NCBI RefSeq assembly: GCF_022747945.1
Contig: NZ_JALDST010000001.1
Location: 1,674,001-1,738,000, forward strand
Direction of reading: 5' to 3'
DNA from: Micromonospora sp. R77
GTDB lineage: Bacteria > Actinomycetota > Actinomycetes > Mycobacteriales > Micromonosporaceae
DNA: 64,000 nucleotides
The translations under genes and the position numbers were made by a program. Shown here piece after piece: positions 13,419 to 23,027 of this stretch. How positions within the stretch are numbered: the first letter of the stretch is position 1; each line of letters starts with the position of its first letter. A model generated the notes under the pieces. That model was not told where the DNA came from and ran no database searches. It was given only the letters and a program-made list of their open reading frames with translations.

Positions 13419-16400
13419 TCAGGACGACTCGCGGACCATCGGGAAGGGCAGCGTCTCCCGGATGGAGCGACCGGTCAGCAGCATCACCAACCGGTCCACG
13501 CCGAGCCCGAGGCCCCCGGTGGGCGGCATCGCATACTCCAGCGCGGTGAGGAAGTCCTCGTCCAGCTCCATCGCCTCGACGTCCCCGCCGGCCGCCTTCA
13601 GCGACTGCTCGGTGAGCCGACGCCGCTGCTCGGTCGGGTCGACCAGCTCCGAGTACGCGGTGCCCAGCTCCATCCCGAACGCCACCAGGTCCCACCGCTC
13701 GGCCAGCCGGGGGTCGTCCCGGTGCTGCCGGGTCAACGGCGAGACGTCGGTCGGGAAGTCCAGATAGAACGTCGGCACCTCGGTACGCGCCTCGACCAGC
13801 CGCTCGTAGAGCTCCAGCAGCACCGCGCCGCGCTCCCAGCGCGGGTCGTACGGCACCTGCGCGGCGTCGCAGAGCTTGCGCAGGGTCGCCACCTCGGTGT
13901 CGGCGGTGACCTCCTCGCCCAGCGCGGCGGAGACCGCCTCGTTCACCGTCCGCGCCGGCCACTCGCCGCCGATGTCCACCAGCTCGCCGGTGCCGGGACG
14001 GCGGGCCACCGGCGACCCGTGCACCGCCACCGCCGCCGCGACGATCAGGTCCCGGGCCAGCTTCCGCATCACGTGGTAGTCGGCGTACGCCTGGTAGGCC
14101 TCCAGCACGGTGAACTCCGGGTTGTGGCTGAAGTCGACGCCCTCGTTGCGGAACGCCCGGCCCAGCTCGTACACCCGCTCCACGCCACCCACCGCGAGCC
14201 GCTTGAGATATAGCTCCGGCGCGATCCGCAGGCTCAGCCGCACGTCGTACGCGTTGCTGTGGGTGACGAACGGTCGGGCGTTCGCCCCGCCGTGCACCCG
14301 TTGCAGGATCGGCGTCTCCACCTCCAGGAAGTCCCGCTCGGCCAGGGTGCGCCGCAGGCTGCCCAGCGCCGCGCCCCGGGCCTGCAGCAGCTCCCGCGCC
14401 TCCGGGTTGATGGCCAGGTCCAGGTAGCGCTGCCGGACCCGGGCCTCCGGGTCGGCCAGCCCGTGGTGCTTGTCCGGCAGCGGCCTCAGGCACTTGGCGG
14501 TCAGCCGCCAGTCGGCGACCCGCACCGACACCTCGCCGCGCCGGGTGGCGTAGACCTCGCCGGTGGCCCCGACGTGGTCGCCGATGTCGATCGTCGCCCG
14601 CCAGCGGTCCAGGTCGTGCTCCAGCACCAGTTGCAGGTCGCCGCTGCCGTCCCGCACGGTGACGAAGCAGATCCCACCGTGGTCGCGGACCAGCAGCACC
14701 CGCCCGGCCACCGACACGGTCTCCCCGGTGGCGGTGTCGGGGGCCAGCCCGGTGTGCCGGCGGCGCACCTCGGCGCAGCTCACCGTGCGCGGAAAGCCCA
14801 CCGGGTACGGGTCGACGCCCTCGGCGCGCAGCCGGTCCAGCTTCGCCTGGCGTACCCGGATCTGTTCCGGCCGCTGCACCGCGGTCGGCTCGGGCGGCAC
14901 CGCCCGGACCGTCGCGGCGGCCGGCGGCACGAAACCGACCGCCCCGCCGCCCGGCGGCACCCCTGCAACGGGGTGGGCCGGCCACCGGGCAGGGCCAGGA
15001 AGCCCTCGGCGACCGCCGCGGCGAGCCCCACCCGGGCCAGTTCCCGGCGTTCGGCGAAGCAGAGGTAGCGGGGCGTCCAGTGCGGCTGGTACTTGGCGTT
15101 GGAGAGATAGAGCGACTCCAGCTGCCACCAGCGGGAGAAGAAGAGCAGCGCGTGCCGCCAGAGCCGGATGATCGGGCCGGCCCCGATCCGGGCGCCCTGC
15201 TCGAAGACCGACCGGAACACCGCGAAGTTCAGCGACACCCGTTCCACCCCGTGCCGGGGCGCGGCCCCGAGCAGCGCGGCGACCATGAACTCCATCACCC
15301 CGTTGTCGGCGGTGCGGTCCCGGCGCATCAGGTCCAGCGAGAGCCCGTCGGCACCCCACGGGCTGAGCGACAGGATCGCCCGCACCCGGCCGGCACCGTC
15401 GCGGGCGTCGACCAGCACGCAGTCGCCGTCGGCCGGGTCGCCGAGCCGGCCCAGCGCCATCGAGAAGCCCCGCTCGTGCTCGGTGTCCCGCCAGGTGGTG
15501 GCCAGCCGGGCCAGCTCGGCCAGCTCCTCCGGCGGGATCTCCGCGTGCCGGCGCACCCGGGCGGTGTAGCCGGCCCGCTCCACCCGGTGCACCGCCTGCC
15601 GGACCGGGCGCATGTCCGGGCCGTTCAGGTCGAACTCGCGGGTCAGCAGGATCGCCTCGTCCCCCAGGTGCAGCACCTTCAGCCCGTGCCGGTGGTAGGC
15701 CCGCGCGCCGGCCTCGCTGGCGCCCATCACCGCCGGGGTCCAGGCGTACTCGCGGGCCTGGCCGAGCCACGCCTCGATGGCCGGGCCCCACGCCTCGGGG
15801 TCGCCGACCGGGTCGCCGCTGGCCAGGCACACCCCGTTGACGACCCGGTAGGTGACCGCCGCCTTGCCGCTGGCGGAGAAGACGGCCGCCTTGTCGCGGC
15901 GGGTGGCGAAGTAGCCGAGCGAGTCCCGGCCGCCGTGCCGGGCCAGCAGCGCCCGGATCCGCTCCTCCTCGTCCGGGTGCAGCACGGCGGCGGCCCGCTG
16001 CGAGCGGACCAAGGTGAACAGGCCGGCCACGAAGGCGGTCGCGCCGAACGCGCCGAGCAGCAGGTTGACCCAGCCGGGGGCCTGCCCCCGGCGGGTGAGG
16101 TCCAGCGTGATCGCGCCGCCGAAGACCTTCTCGACCGCGTAGACCAGCCGGTCCGACCAGGTGTGCAGGCTGCCCGGCACGGCGGTGAGCAGCAGGTAGC
16201 CGACGCCGACCGAGACCGCCGCCAGGCCGAGGAAGACCGCGAGGGCCCGCCAGGTGCTGCCGCTGCGGACCCGGGCGTAGAACTCCCGCCGGGCGGCGAG
16301 CAGCAGACCCAGCGCGGCGGCGGTGAAGGCGATGCCCACCCACACCCCGACGGTCTCCAGCGAGTCGAACAGCCGGCGGCCGGCGTCGTCGGTGAGGTCG

Positions 16401-16726
16401 TTGGCGCCGACCACCAGCAGCAGCACCCCGGCCAGCACGCCGACGGCCAGGGTGAGGCTGAAGTAGCCGACCAGCACCCGGTAGGCCAGCCGCTTGCGGC
16501 GCAGCACCGCCGAGGCCAGGGTGCCGATGAAGACCGCGTACGCGAGGTTGGCCGGCGCGGGCAGCAGCAGCGCGTCGATCGCGGTACGGACCGGCTGGAT
16601 GTCGGTCCGTACGACGCTGCTCAGCGCGGCCAGCGCGCAGACCACCGCGATCACCCAGAGCAGCGTCGCGAAGGTGCGCGGCACCTGACCCCGCCAGTCC
16701 CGCTCGGCCCGCCGTTCGTCCGCCAC
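13419..16726 (-). CDS. lysX: Bifunctional lysyl-phosphatidylglycerol synthase / lysyl-tRNA synthetase LysX (one frame break)
   Basis: Makes lysyl-tRNA and transfers the lysine to phosphatidylglycerol, adding positive charge to the membrane and resistance to cationic peptides. The N-terminal part (about 1-240) is polytopic ([18 protein letters not shown] onward), followed by the DUF2156 transferase ([58 protein letters not shown]). The C-terminal half is a class II LysRS: OB fold ([20 protein letters not shown]), motif 2 ([18 protein letters not shown]) and motif 3 ([15 protein letters not shown]). The halves lie in two frames joined near 14965; length and order match mycobacterial LysX, so an indel is likely. 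GTG at 16726 follows GAGGAG. Confidence 0.9.
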
Positions 16727-16740
16727 CGTCCGCACTCCTC

Positions 16741-16786
16741 GAAGAGGCCCCCTGTTGACGCCTCCGGTATAGCAGGGCTCCCCTAC
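16741..16786 (+). repeat. Dispersed intergenic repeat, copy 2
   Basis: AGAGGCCCCCTGTTGACGCC, then TCCGGTATAGCAGGG and CTCCCCT. It has the same arrangement as the copies at 8925 and 19558. It lies directly upstream of the lysX start, close to its ribosome-binding site. Confidence 0.7.
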
Positions 16787-16942
16787 GGACGCCCGCCCAG
16801 GCGGTGCGCGGGCGCGGCGCGGCGCACCGAGCGCGGCACGCGGGGCGACACGCCGAGGGAGGTGTTTCCCGAATCGGACACGGTGGGTAATGGCGGGTCG
16901 ACGTACGCGGCAGGGCGCCGCGACCGGCACGAGCGGACGGTG

Positions 16943-18088
16943 ATGGAGATGAGCGGGTCAGTGGCGGAGCGGGAACCGGACGTCGCCCCGGGCGGCACCG
17001 ACCTGCTCACGGTCGGCGTGGAAGAGGAGTTCCTGCTGGTCGACCCGCACACCGGCGCCGCCGTCCCGGCCGTGGACCTGGTCATGGAGCAGGTGCCGGC
17101 CGAGCTGCGCGGGCAGGTGGAACGCGAGTTCCAGACCAGCCAGATCGAGATCGGCACCCCGCCGGGGCTGGAACTGAGCTCCATCCGCCACTCACTGGGC
17201 GTGCTGCGCGGCGAGTTGTCCGCCGCCGCCGAGCGGGCCGGCGTACGGCTGCTCGCCATCGGCACCGGCCCGGTGGACGGCCCGGTGCCGCCGGTGGTCG
17301 ACAAGCCCCGCTTCGACCGGATGATCGAGCGGTTCCGGCTGCTCGTGCCGGGTCCCGGCAACAACGGCATGCACGTGCACGTCGGCGTGCCGGACGGCGA
17401 CACCGGCGTGCAGGTGCTCAACCACGTCCGGCCCTGGCTGCCGATCCTGCACGCCGTCACCACCAACTCCCCGTTCTCCCGGGGTGAGGACACCGGGTAC
17501 GCGAGCTGGCGCTCGGTCGAGTGGGAACGCTGGCCGTCGGTGGCGCCGACGCCCTACCTGACCTCCCACGAGCACTACGAGCGGCTGATCCGGCAGCTCA
17601 TCGCGACCGGCGTGATGCTCGACGAGGGGATGCTCTACTGGTACGCCCGGCTGTCGGCGAAGTACCCGACGGTGGAGATCCGGATCGGTGACGTCTGCCC
17701 GTCGGTGGACGACACGGTGCTGGTCGCCGCGCTGGTGCGGGCCCTGGTGGCGACCGCGATGACGGACATCGCCGCCGGCCGGCCGCCGATCCGTACCGAC
17801 CACCACCTGCTGGTCGCCGCGCACTGGCGGGCCGCCCACGACGGGCTGGAGGGCGAGGGCGTGGACGTCACCGACGGCGAGCTGCGTCCGATGTGGGAGC
17901 TGCTGGACCGGCTGGTCGACCGGCTCCGCCCCGAACTGGAGCGGCACGGTGACCTCGACCAGGTGACCGAGCTGCTGGGCGGGCTGCGCCGGCACGGCAG
18001 CGGCGCGGCGCGGCAGCGGGCGGTCTTCGCGCGTACCGGCCGGTTGGTGGACGTGGTGGCGGACGTGGCCCGGCAGACCCGTGGTTGA
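16943..18088 (+). CDS. YbdK-type carboxylate-amine ligase (glutamate-cysteine ligase family 2)
   Basis: 381-aa ATP-dependent ligase of the GCS2 family, able in E. coli YbdK to make gamma-glutamylcysteine weakly. Conserved motifs: [13 protein letters not shown] near residue 25 (metal-binding Glu), [12 protein letters not shown] (His-x-His), [17 protein letters not shown], and [14 protein letters not shown] near 240. Starts: ATG at 16943, or ATG at 16949, which has GGAG touching it. Divergent from lysX. The true acceptor amine is unknown; mycothiol-producing actinobacteria do not need glutathione, so another gamma-glutamyl product is possible. Confidence 0.85.
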   Translation: MEMSGSVAEREPDVAPGGTDLLTVGVEEEFLLVDPHTGAAVPAVDLVMEQVPAELRGQVEREFQTSQIEIGTPPGLELSSIRHSLGVLRGELSAAAERAGVRLLAIGTGPVDGPVPPVVDKPRFDRMIERFRLLVPGPGNNGMHVHVGVPDGDTGVQVLNHVRPWLPILHAVTTNSPFSRGEDTGYASWRSVEWERWPSVAPTPYLTSHEHYERLIRQLIATGVMLDEGMLYWYARLSAKYPTVEIRIGDVCPSVDDTVLVAALVRALVATAMTDIAAGRPPIRTDHHLLVAAHWRAAHDGLEGEGVDVTDGELRPMWELLDRLVDRLRPELERHGDLDQVTELLGGLRRHGSGAARQRAVFARTGRLVDVVADVARQTRG

Positions 18089-18183
18089 CCCGGCCCTCCG
18101 AAGGCGCGGGGCGGCCCGGGGCGGGCCGTCCCGGCGCGCGCGGGCGGCCCCGCGGGCGGCCGGGGCGTGACAGGATGGGCGGC

Positions 18184-19557
18184 GTGGCGGAACGGCTGAT
18201 CGTCGTCGGCGGGGACGCGGCCGGGATGGCCGCCGCGTCGCAGGCCCGGCGTCGCCGGGACCGGAGCGACCTGGAGATCGTCGCCTTCGAGCGGGGACAC
18301 TTCACGTCCTATTCGGCCTGCGGCATCCCCTACTGGATCGGCGGGCTGGTGCCCGACCGGGAGCAGCTCGTCGCCCGCGACCCGGAGACCTTCCGCGAGT
18401 CGTTCGACATCGACGTCCGGCTCCGGCACGAGGTGACCGGCATCGACCTGGACCGCCGCGAGGTGGTCGCCCGGGACCTGGCCGGCGGCGGCGAGGTCCG
18501 CGAGTGGTTCGACCACCTGGTGTACGCCACCGGCGCGTCCCCGCTGACCCCGGAGTGGGCGCGGACCGACGCCGACGGGGTGTTCGGCGTGCAGACCCTC
18601 GACGACGGGGCGGCGCTGCTGGAGTGGCTGGACCGGGAGCCGAGGCCGCGCCGGGCGGTGGTGGTCGGCGGCGGCTACATCGGCGTCGAGATGGCCGAGG
18701 CGCTGATCCAGCGGGGGCTCACCGTCGACCTGGTCGAGCAGGCCGACCACCCGATGTCCACCGTGGACGCCGACATGGCCGGGCTGGTCGCCGAGGCGAT
18801 GCGCGGCATCGGCATCGGCATCCGTACCGGCCTGGCGGTGACCGGGTTGGAGACCCGGGACGGCCGGGTCAGCGCGGTGGTCACCGCCGAGGGGCCGTTG
18901 CCGGCCGACGTCGTGGTGCTGGGTCTCGGCGTACGCCCGAACACCACCGTCGCGGAGGCCGCCGGCCTGCCGATCGGGCCCTCCGGCGGGGTACGCACCG
19001 ACCGGCGGATGCGGGTGCCCGGGGTGCCGGGCGTCTGGGCCGCCGGGGACTGCGTGGAGACCCTGCACCTGGTCAGCGGGCTGCCGGTGCACATCCCGCT
19101 CGGCACGCACGCCAACAAGCAGGGCCGGGTGGCCGGGATCAACATCGGCGGCGGGTACGCCACCTTCCCGGGCGTGATCGGCACCGCGGTGACCAAGGTC
19201 TGCGACCTGGAGGTGGGGCGTACCGGCCTGCGCGAGCGGGACGCCGAGGCGGCCGGCTTCGAGTTCGTCTCGGTGGTCGCCGAGTCGACCAGCCGGGCCG
19301 GCTACTACCCCGGTGCCCGGCCGATGACGGTCAAGCTGCTCGCCGAGCGGCCCAGTGGGCGGCTGCTCGGGGCGCAGATCGTCGGCTGGTCCGAGGCGGC
19401 GAAGCGGATCGACACCCTGGCCGTGGCGCTGTGGAACGGCATGACGGTGGACGAGATGACCGCCCTGGACCTGGGCTACGCCCCGCCGTACGCGCCGGTC
19501 TGGGACCCGGTGCTGATCGCGGCCCGCAAGGCCGTCGACACCCTCGCCCGCCGGTAA
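18184..19557 (+). CDS. CoA-disulfide-reductase-like FAD oxidoreductase
   Basis: 457-aa pyridine nucleotide-disulfide reductase with a single active-site Cys. FAD loop VVGGDAAGMAAASQ (about 5-18), SYSACGIPYWIGG with redox Cys near residue 42, NAD(P) loop VVVGGGYIGVEMAE (about 160), second FAD motif PGVWAAGDCVETLHLV (about 283), and a C-terminal dimerisation domain. Substrate may be CoA disulfide, persulfide, or O2 (NADH oxidase). GTG at 18184 is preferred because CAGGAT lies 7 bases upstream (leaderless); ATG at 18175 is the alternative. Confidence 0.85.
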   Translation: MAERLIVVGGDAAGMAAASQARRRRDRSDLEIVAFERGHFTSYSACGIPYWIGGLVPDREQLVARDPETFRESFDIDVRLRHEVTGIDLDRREVVARDLAGGGEVREWFDHLVYATGASPLTPEWARTDADGVFGVQTLDDGAALLEWLDREPRPRRAVVVGGGYIGVEMAEALIQRGLTVDLVEQADHPMSTVDADMAGLVAEAMRGIGIGIRTGLAVTGLETRDGRVSAVVTAEGPLPADVVVLGLGVRPNTTVAEAAGLPIGPSGGVRTDRRMRVPGVPGVWAAGDCVETLHLVSGLPVHIPLGTHANKQGRVAGINIGGGYATFPGVIGTAVTKVCDLEVGRTGLRERDAEAAGFEFVSVVAESTSRAGYYPGARPMTVKLLAERPSGRLLGAQIVGWSEAAKRIDTLAVALWNGMTVDEMTALDLGYAPPYAPVWDPVLIAARKAVDTLARR

Positions 19558-19610
19558 GGAAGGGCCCCTTCTTAACGCCTCCCGCATAGCAGAGGCCCCC
19601 TGTTAACGAC
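19558..19610 (+). repeat. Dispersed intergenic repeat, copy 3
   Basis: GGAAGGGCCCCTTCTTAACG, then CCTCCCGCATAGCAG and AGGCCCCCTGTTAACG. The two GGCCCC blocks and the TTAACG words make this the clearest copy of the family seen at 8925 and 16741. It abuts the stop of the flavoenzyme gene. Confidence 0.75.
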
Positions 19611-19686
19611 CCGATCTTGTCGGGGGGCGCGGTTAGGTTGTGCGGGCTGTCGGCGGTTCCGGCCATTTCCCCTCGGAGGCATTCCC

Positions 19687-21108
19687 ATGTCGCAGGAGAC
19701 GACCTATCTCGAACTGTCCGAAGTGGACGGTGGAGCGCACAAGTTCTACGAGGTCGTGGTGGACGACACCGCGATGACCGTGCGCTACGGCCGGATCGGC
19801 GACCAGGGCCAGGTCAAGACCGCGAGCTACCCCGACAACGCCCGCGCCCGGGCCGCCGCGGCGAAGAAGATCGGCGAGAAGATCCGCAAGGGGTACGCCC
19901 CGGCGGTGCCCGGCGGCCGACCGAAGCGGTCGGTCTCCCGGCGGCAGATCGTCAGCACCCGCTCCACCGCCCGCACCGCCCCGGTCCTCTGGCGGTACGC
20001 CTCGGGCGCGCCCGCGTTCGGCATCTTCGTCGACGGGCAGAGCTGCATGGTGGGCAACGAGCACGGGGTGATCACCACGCTCGGGCACGACGCGCGGGTG
20101 CTGAACCAGGTCCGCCTCCCGGACGGGGTGAAGTGCATCGTGGCCGACGACGCGTGGGTCTACGCCGGCTGCGACGACGGCAACGTCTACGACCTCTCCG
20201 GCAAGGTGCCCCGGGCGGCGTACGCGATCGCGCCGGAGATCGACATCTACTGGCTGGACATCCACGACGGCGTGCTGGGCGTCTCCGACGCCGACGGCGG
20301 CATCGCCGCGATCGACCACGAGGACGAGTTCCTCTGGCGGCGGGCGGGACGCGGCCGGTCCGCCTGGATGGTCCGCTGCGACACCGACGCCCTCTACCAC
20401 GGCCACTCCCAGGGCGTGACCGGCTACGACTGGCGGACCGGGCGGGAGCTGTGGCACACCCGTACCGGGTCGGTGCTCTTCGGCTGGCAGGAGCGGGAGG
20501 CGGTCTTCGCGGGCACCGGCACCCGGGAGGTGGTGCGGCTGCGCAAGGACGGCCGCGCCGAGCGGACGTACCGCTGCGACGCCCCGGTCTTCTCCTGCGC
20601 CACCGCCGAGGGCGGCCGGTACGTCTTCGCCGGCGACAGCGCCTCCTCGATCTACTGCTTCGACGCCGCCGGCAACCGGCTCTGGAAGCTCGGCACCGGC
20701 TGCGGCTCGGCCTACTCGATGCAATACCACGACGAGCGGCTCTACGTGGTGACCACCAGCGGCCACCTGGCCTGCATCGACGCCAGCGAGCCGGCGATCC
20801 GGGCGGCCGAGGCGGGCGACGTGCCGGAGGTCGTCGACGTCAAGGCGCCGGCCCGGCTGCCCGAGCCGGCGGCCTGGTCCACGGTGGAGGTGACCACCGA
20901 CGACTCCGACGGCGTGGTGGTGCAGTGCGTCGACGACGGCGGCCGGCTGCGGATCCACGTGCTCTCCTCCGGCTACCGGCGGGACTGGTCGGTGCAGTTC
21001 CCCAAGGGCATCCGGGAGCCGGGCGCGCGCTACCTGGTCACCGAGGTCCGCGAGGCCGGCCGGGGCGGCTTCTACCGGGCGTACGGCGACATCCGCCGGC
21101 TGCGCTGA
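19687..21108 (+). CDS. WGR-domain protein with C-terminal beta-propeller repeats
   Basis: 473 aa, cytoplasmic. The N-terminal 75 residues form a WGR domain (FYEVVVDDTAMTVRYGRIGD, then DNARARAAAAKKIGEKIRKG), a nucleic-acid-binding module known from PARPs and MolR-like proteins; here the signature Trp-Gly-Arg reads YGR. From about residue 100 to the end, beta-strand repeats of PQQ/WD type occur (PVLWRYASGAPAFGIFVDG, DDAWVYAGCDDGNVYDLSG, GRYVFAGDSASSIYCFDAAG, ERLYVVTTSGHLACIDASE). No catalytic domain is seen. GGAGG is 10 bases before ATG. The 3' end overlaps the convergent glycosylase gene. Role unknown; perhaps DNA damage sensing or scaffolding. Confidence 0.8.
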   Translation: MSQETTYLELSEVDGGAHKFYEVVVDDTAMTVRYGRIGDQGQVKTASYPDNARARAAAAKKIGEKIRKGYAPAVPGGRPKRSVSRRQIVSTRSTARTAPVLWRYASGAPAFGIFVDGQSCMVGNEHGVITTLGHDARVLNQVRLPDGVKCIVADDAWVYAGCDDGNVYDLSGKVPRAAYAIAPEIDIYWLDIHDGVLGVSDADGGIAAIDHEDEFLWRRAGRGRSAWMVRCDTDALYHGHSQGVTGYDWRTGRELWHTRTGSVLFGWQEREAVFAGTGTREVVRLRKDGRAERTYRCDAPVFSCATAEGGRYVFAGDSASSIYCFDAAGNRLWKLGTGCGSAYSMQYHDERLYVVTTSGHLACIDASEPAIRAAEAGDVPEVVDVKAPARLPEPAAWSTVEVTTDDSDGVVVQCVDDGGRLRIHVLSSGYRRDWSVQFPKGIREPGARYLVTEVREAGRGGFYRAYGDIRRLR

Positions 21109-21944
21109 CCGCGCGCGGGCGGCGTCGACCGGGGTGTGCCCTGCTGGCAGGTGGGACACCAGTAGAGGTTGCGGCCGGCCAGTTCGCCCCGGCGGATCTC
21201 GGTGCCGCAGACGTGGCAGGGGTCGCCGGGGCGGCGGTAGACGTACACCTCGCCGCCGTGCCGGTCGACGCGGGCCGCACGGCCCATCGCCTCCGGCAGG
21301 TGGGCGTCGCGCACGGTGTCGATCCGGCCCCGCTCGACGGCCACGGTCATCAGCGCGACCAGGTCGGCCCAGAGTTCCCGCCAGCCGGCCGGGGTCAGCT
21401 CGCGGCCGGGCAGCAGCGGCGGCAGGCCGGCCCGGAACAGCGCCTCGGTCACGAAGATCAGGCCGGTGCCGGCCACCACGGACTGGTCGAGCAGCAGCGC
21501 CGCGAGCGGCGTCGGGCTGCGGGAGATCCGGGCGTACGCCCGGTCGGGTTCGGCGTCGGCGCGCAGCGGGTCCGGGCCGAGCCGGTCGCGCAGCGCCGCC
21601 ACCTCGGGCGGGGTGAGCAGCTCGCACGCGGTCGGCCCACGCAGGTCGAGCCAGTGCCGGTCACTGGTCAACCGCAGCCGCACCTGCCCGACCGGTGGGG
21701 GCGGCTCACCGGGGCCGTCGGTGAACCGGCCGTAGAGCCCGAGGTGGACGTGCAGGGTCAGCTCGCCGGCGTAGTGGTGCAGAAGATGCTTGCCGTACGC
21801 CTCGGTGCCGTCCAGGACGGTGCCGGTGAGCCGGGCCGCGCCCTCGGCGAAGCGGCCCTGCGGGCTGGCGGCGTGCACCTTGTCGCCGGCGAAGAGCTCG
21901 GCGTGCCGGGCGGCGAGGCGGTGAATGGTGTGTCCCTCTGGCAC
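21072..21944 (-). CDS. Fpg/Nei-family DNA glycosylase (Nei2-like)
   Basis: 290 aa, bifunctional base-excision glycosylase/AP lyase for oxidised bases. After removal of the initiator the chain begins PEGHTIHRLA: Pro2 is the Schiff-base nucleophile and Glu3 the general acid. A helix-two-turn-helix region (DQSVVAGTGLIFVTEALF) and a C-terminal zinc finger (CHVCG ... CPTCQ) follow. GTG at 21944 is fixed by the need for Pro at position 2 and lies 7 bases after TACCGT, so the transcript is probably leaderless. The last 37 bases overlap the convergent WGR gene. Confidence 0.9.
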   Translation of the reverse strand: MPEGHTIHRLAARHAELFAGDKVHAASPQGRFAEGAARLTGTVLDGTEAYGKHLLHHYAGELTLHVHLGLYGRFTDGPGEPPPPVGQVRLRLTSDRHWLDLRGPTACELLTPPEVAALRDRLGPDPLRADAEPDRAYARISRSPTPLAALLLDQSVVAGTGLIFVTEALFRAGLPPLLPGRELTPAGWRELWADLVALMTVAVERGRIDTVRDAHLPEAMGRAARVDRHGGEVYVYRRPGDPCHVCGTEIRRGELAGRNLYWCPTCQQGTPRSTPPARGQRSRRMSPYAR

Positions 21945-21972
21945 GCCGGCAACGGTAGTGCCGCCGGGTGGG

Positions 21973-22500
21973 CTATGCCCAGCGGCCGGCGTTCCGGCTG
22001 GCCCTGGCCACGTCGAGCAGGTGGGCCAGCCGGTAGCGCAGCACCCGCGCCTGCCTGATCGAGAGGACCACGCTCCCCGCAGCACCGTCCGCCACGCCGG
22101 TCAGGTGGACCATCGGCTCGGCGGCCGGGTGCAACGCCTGGGCCAGGGCCACGTCGACGACGAACGCCTCCGGCCGGTCGGTGTCGGTGTAGCGGGCGCG
22201 GGAGCGGTGCCGACCCCGCCGCCGGCAGTCGTCCCGGTCGCACCAGCGCGGGCAGGCGGCGGGGGCCGGCCCGGCCAGGGTGCCGGTCGGGAAGACGTGC
22301 ACATATCCGCAGGGACGGTCCACGTCTGGGGCCAGGCCGATCGGATGGGCGTCCAGGCCGGCCCGGGCGCTCACGGTCGTCGCGTGGCCGGTGTGCGCCG
22401 GGCAGGTGTACGCGCAGGCGTCGAGGGAGTCGGCGGTGTACAGCTCGATCCGGGCGGTCGCCGGCTCCGCGCAGTCGGGCAGGGTGGGTAGGGTGCCCAT
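21973..22500 (-). CDS. DUF6907-like cysteine-rich protein
   Basis: 175 aa, unknown function. The N-terminal part has ELYTADSLDACAYTCPAHTG, a small Cys/His cluster often seen in actinobacterial zinc-binding proteins. The middle has CPRWCDRDDC ... RHRS, which recalls DUF6907 (CPxWC ... HxS), followed by a beta-rich region (VHLTGVADGAAGSVVLSIRQ). ATG at 22500 follows GGGAGG at 7 bases. Divergently transcribed from the minimal GntR gene, with two palindromes between them. DUF6907 genes often accompany actinobacterial integrated elements and small regulators. Confidence 0.65.
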   Translation of the reverse strand: MGTLPTLPDCAEPATARIELYTADSLDACAYTCPAHTGHATTVSARAGLDAHPIGLAPDVDRPCGYVHVFPTGTLAGPAPAACPRWCDRDDCRRRGRHRSRARYTDTDRPEAFVVDVALAQALHPAAEPMVHLTGVADGAAGSVVLSIRQARVLRYRLAHLLDVARASRNAGRWA

Positions 22501-22595
22501 GGGTCGCCTCCCGGGGCGATCAAGGCCCCCGGTCAGCGCCGCAATCGCTGCCCGGGGGCCGTCTTGGTGTTGGCCCTCACAAACGTACAGGCAAA

Positions 22596-22619
22596 GGACG
22601 TCCATACACTAGACGTCTA
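22596..22619. promoter_or_regulatory. Twin palindromes between the DUF6907-like and GntR genes
   Basis: GGACGTCC (22596-22603) and TAGACGTCTA (22610-22619), both centred on ACGT, with centres 15 bases apart. They overlap TACACT (22605-22610), a possible -10 for the rightward GntR gene. The arrangement suggests an autoregulatory operator for that GntR protein. The surrounding 90 bases are clearly more AT-rich than the neighbours. Confidence 0.5.
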
Positions 22620-22674
22620 TTTGCTGGACAACCCCGAACACGTACAGATCCTGTGCGTGCTTACGCTCGCGCCC

Positions 22675-22908
22675 ATGACGAGCCCGCTCAACAACGTGCC
22701 GCTCTACCGGCAGTTGGCGGACCTGCTCGCAACGCAGATCGAAGAGGGCAAGCTGCGCCCCGGTCAGCCGCTTCCGAGCGAACTCCACCTGCAGCAGACC
22801 TACGGCGTGGCCCGAGGCACCGTCCGAATGGCGATGCGTGAACTACGGGACCGTGGCCTTGTCGTGACCATCCACGCACGCGGCACCTTCGTAGCCGAGC
22901 GGCACTAG
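22675..22908 (+). CDS. Minimal GntR-family transcriptional regulator (DNA-binding domain only)
   Basis: 77 aa. It consists of the GntR winged helix alone: PLYRQLADLLATQIEEGKLR, GQPLPSELHLQQTYGVARGT (recognition helix) and VRMAMRELRDRGLVVTIHARG, ending GTFVAERH. No effector-binding domain follows, so it either dimerises through the winged helix or acts as a constitutive repressor. Such short GntR proteins (KorSA-like) are common on actinobacterial integrative plasmids. Start ATG at 22675 has no strong Shine-Dalgarno. The upstream DNA is AT-rich and carries twin ACGT palindromes. Confidence 0.8.
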   Translation: MTSPLNNVPLYRQLADLLATQIEEGKLRPGQPLPSELHLQQTYGVARGTVRMAMRELRDRGLVVTIHARGTFVAERH

Positions 22909-23027
22909 CCCCGGAGCCGCAGGTCGTCGACGGGTGTCGCTGGCCGGGCGCCGGGGTACCTCTCCCACGTCATGCGTGGCTGTCATCCGCGTCTGCGGCC
23001 TCCACGCCCTTGACCAGGAGGTGTGAA

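Noticed and set aside
15080..16940. Plus-strand frame continuing upstream of the YbdK gene
   Set aside because: It is the antisense of lysX; the YbdK domain begins only at about 16943.
22561..22908. Integrated plasmid or phage around the GntR gene
   Set aside because: No integrase, replication or transfer gene and no flanking att-like repeats in the window.
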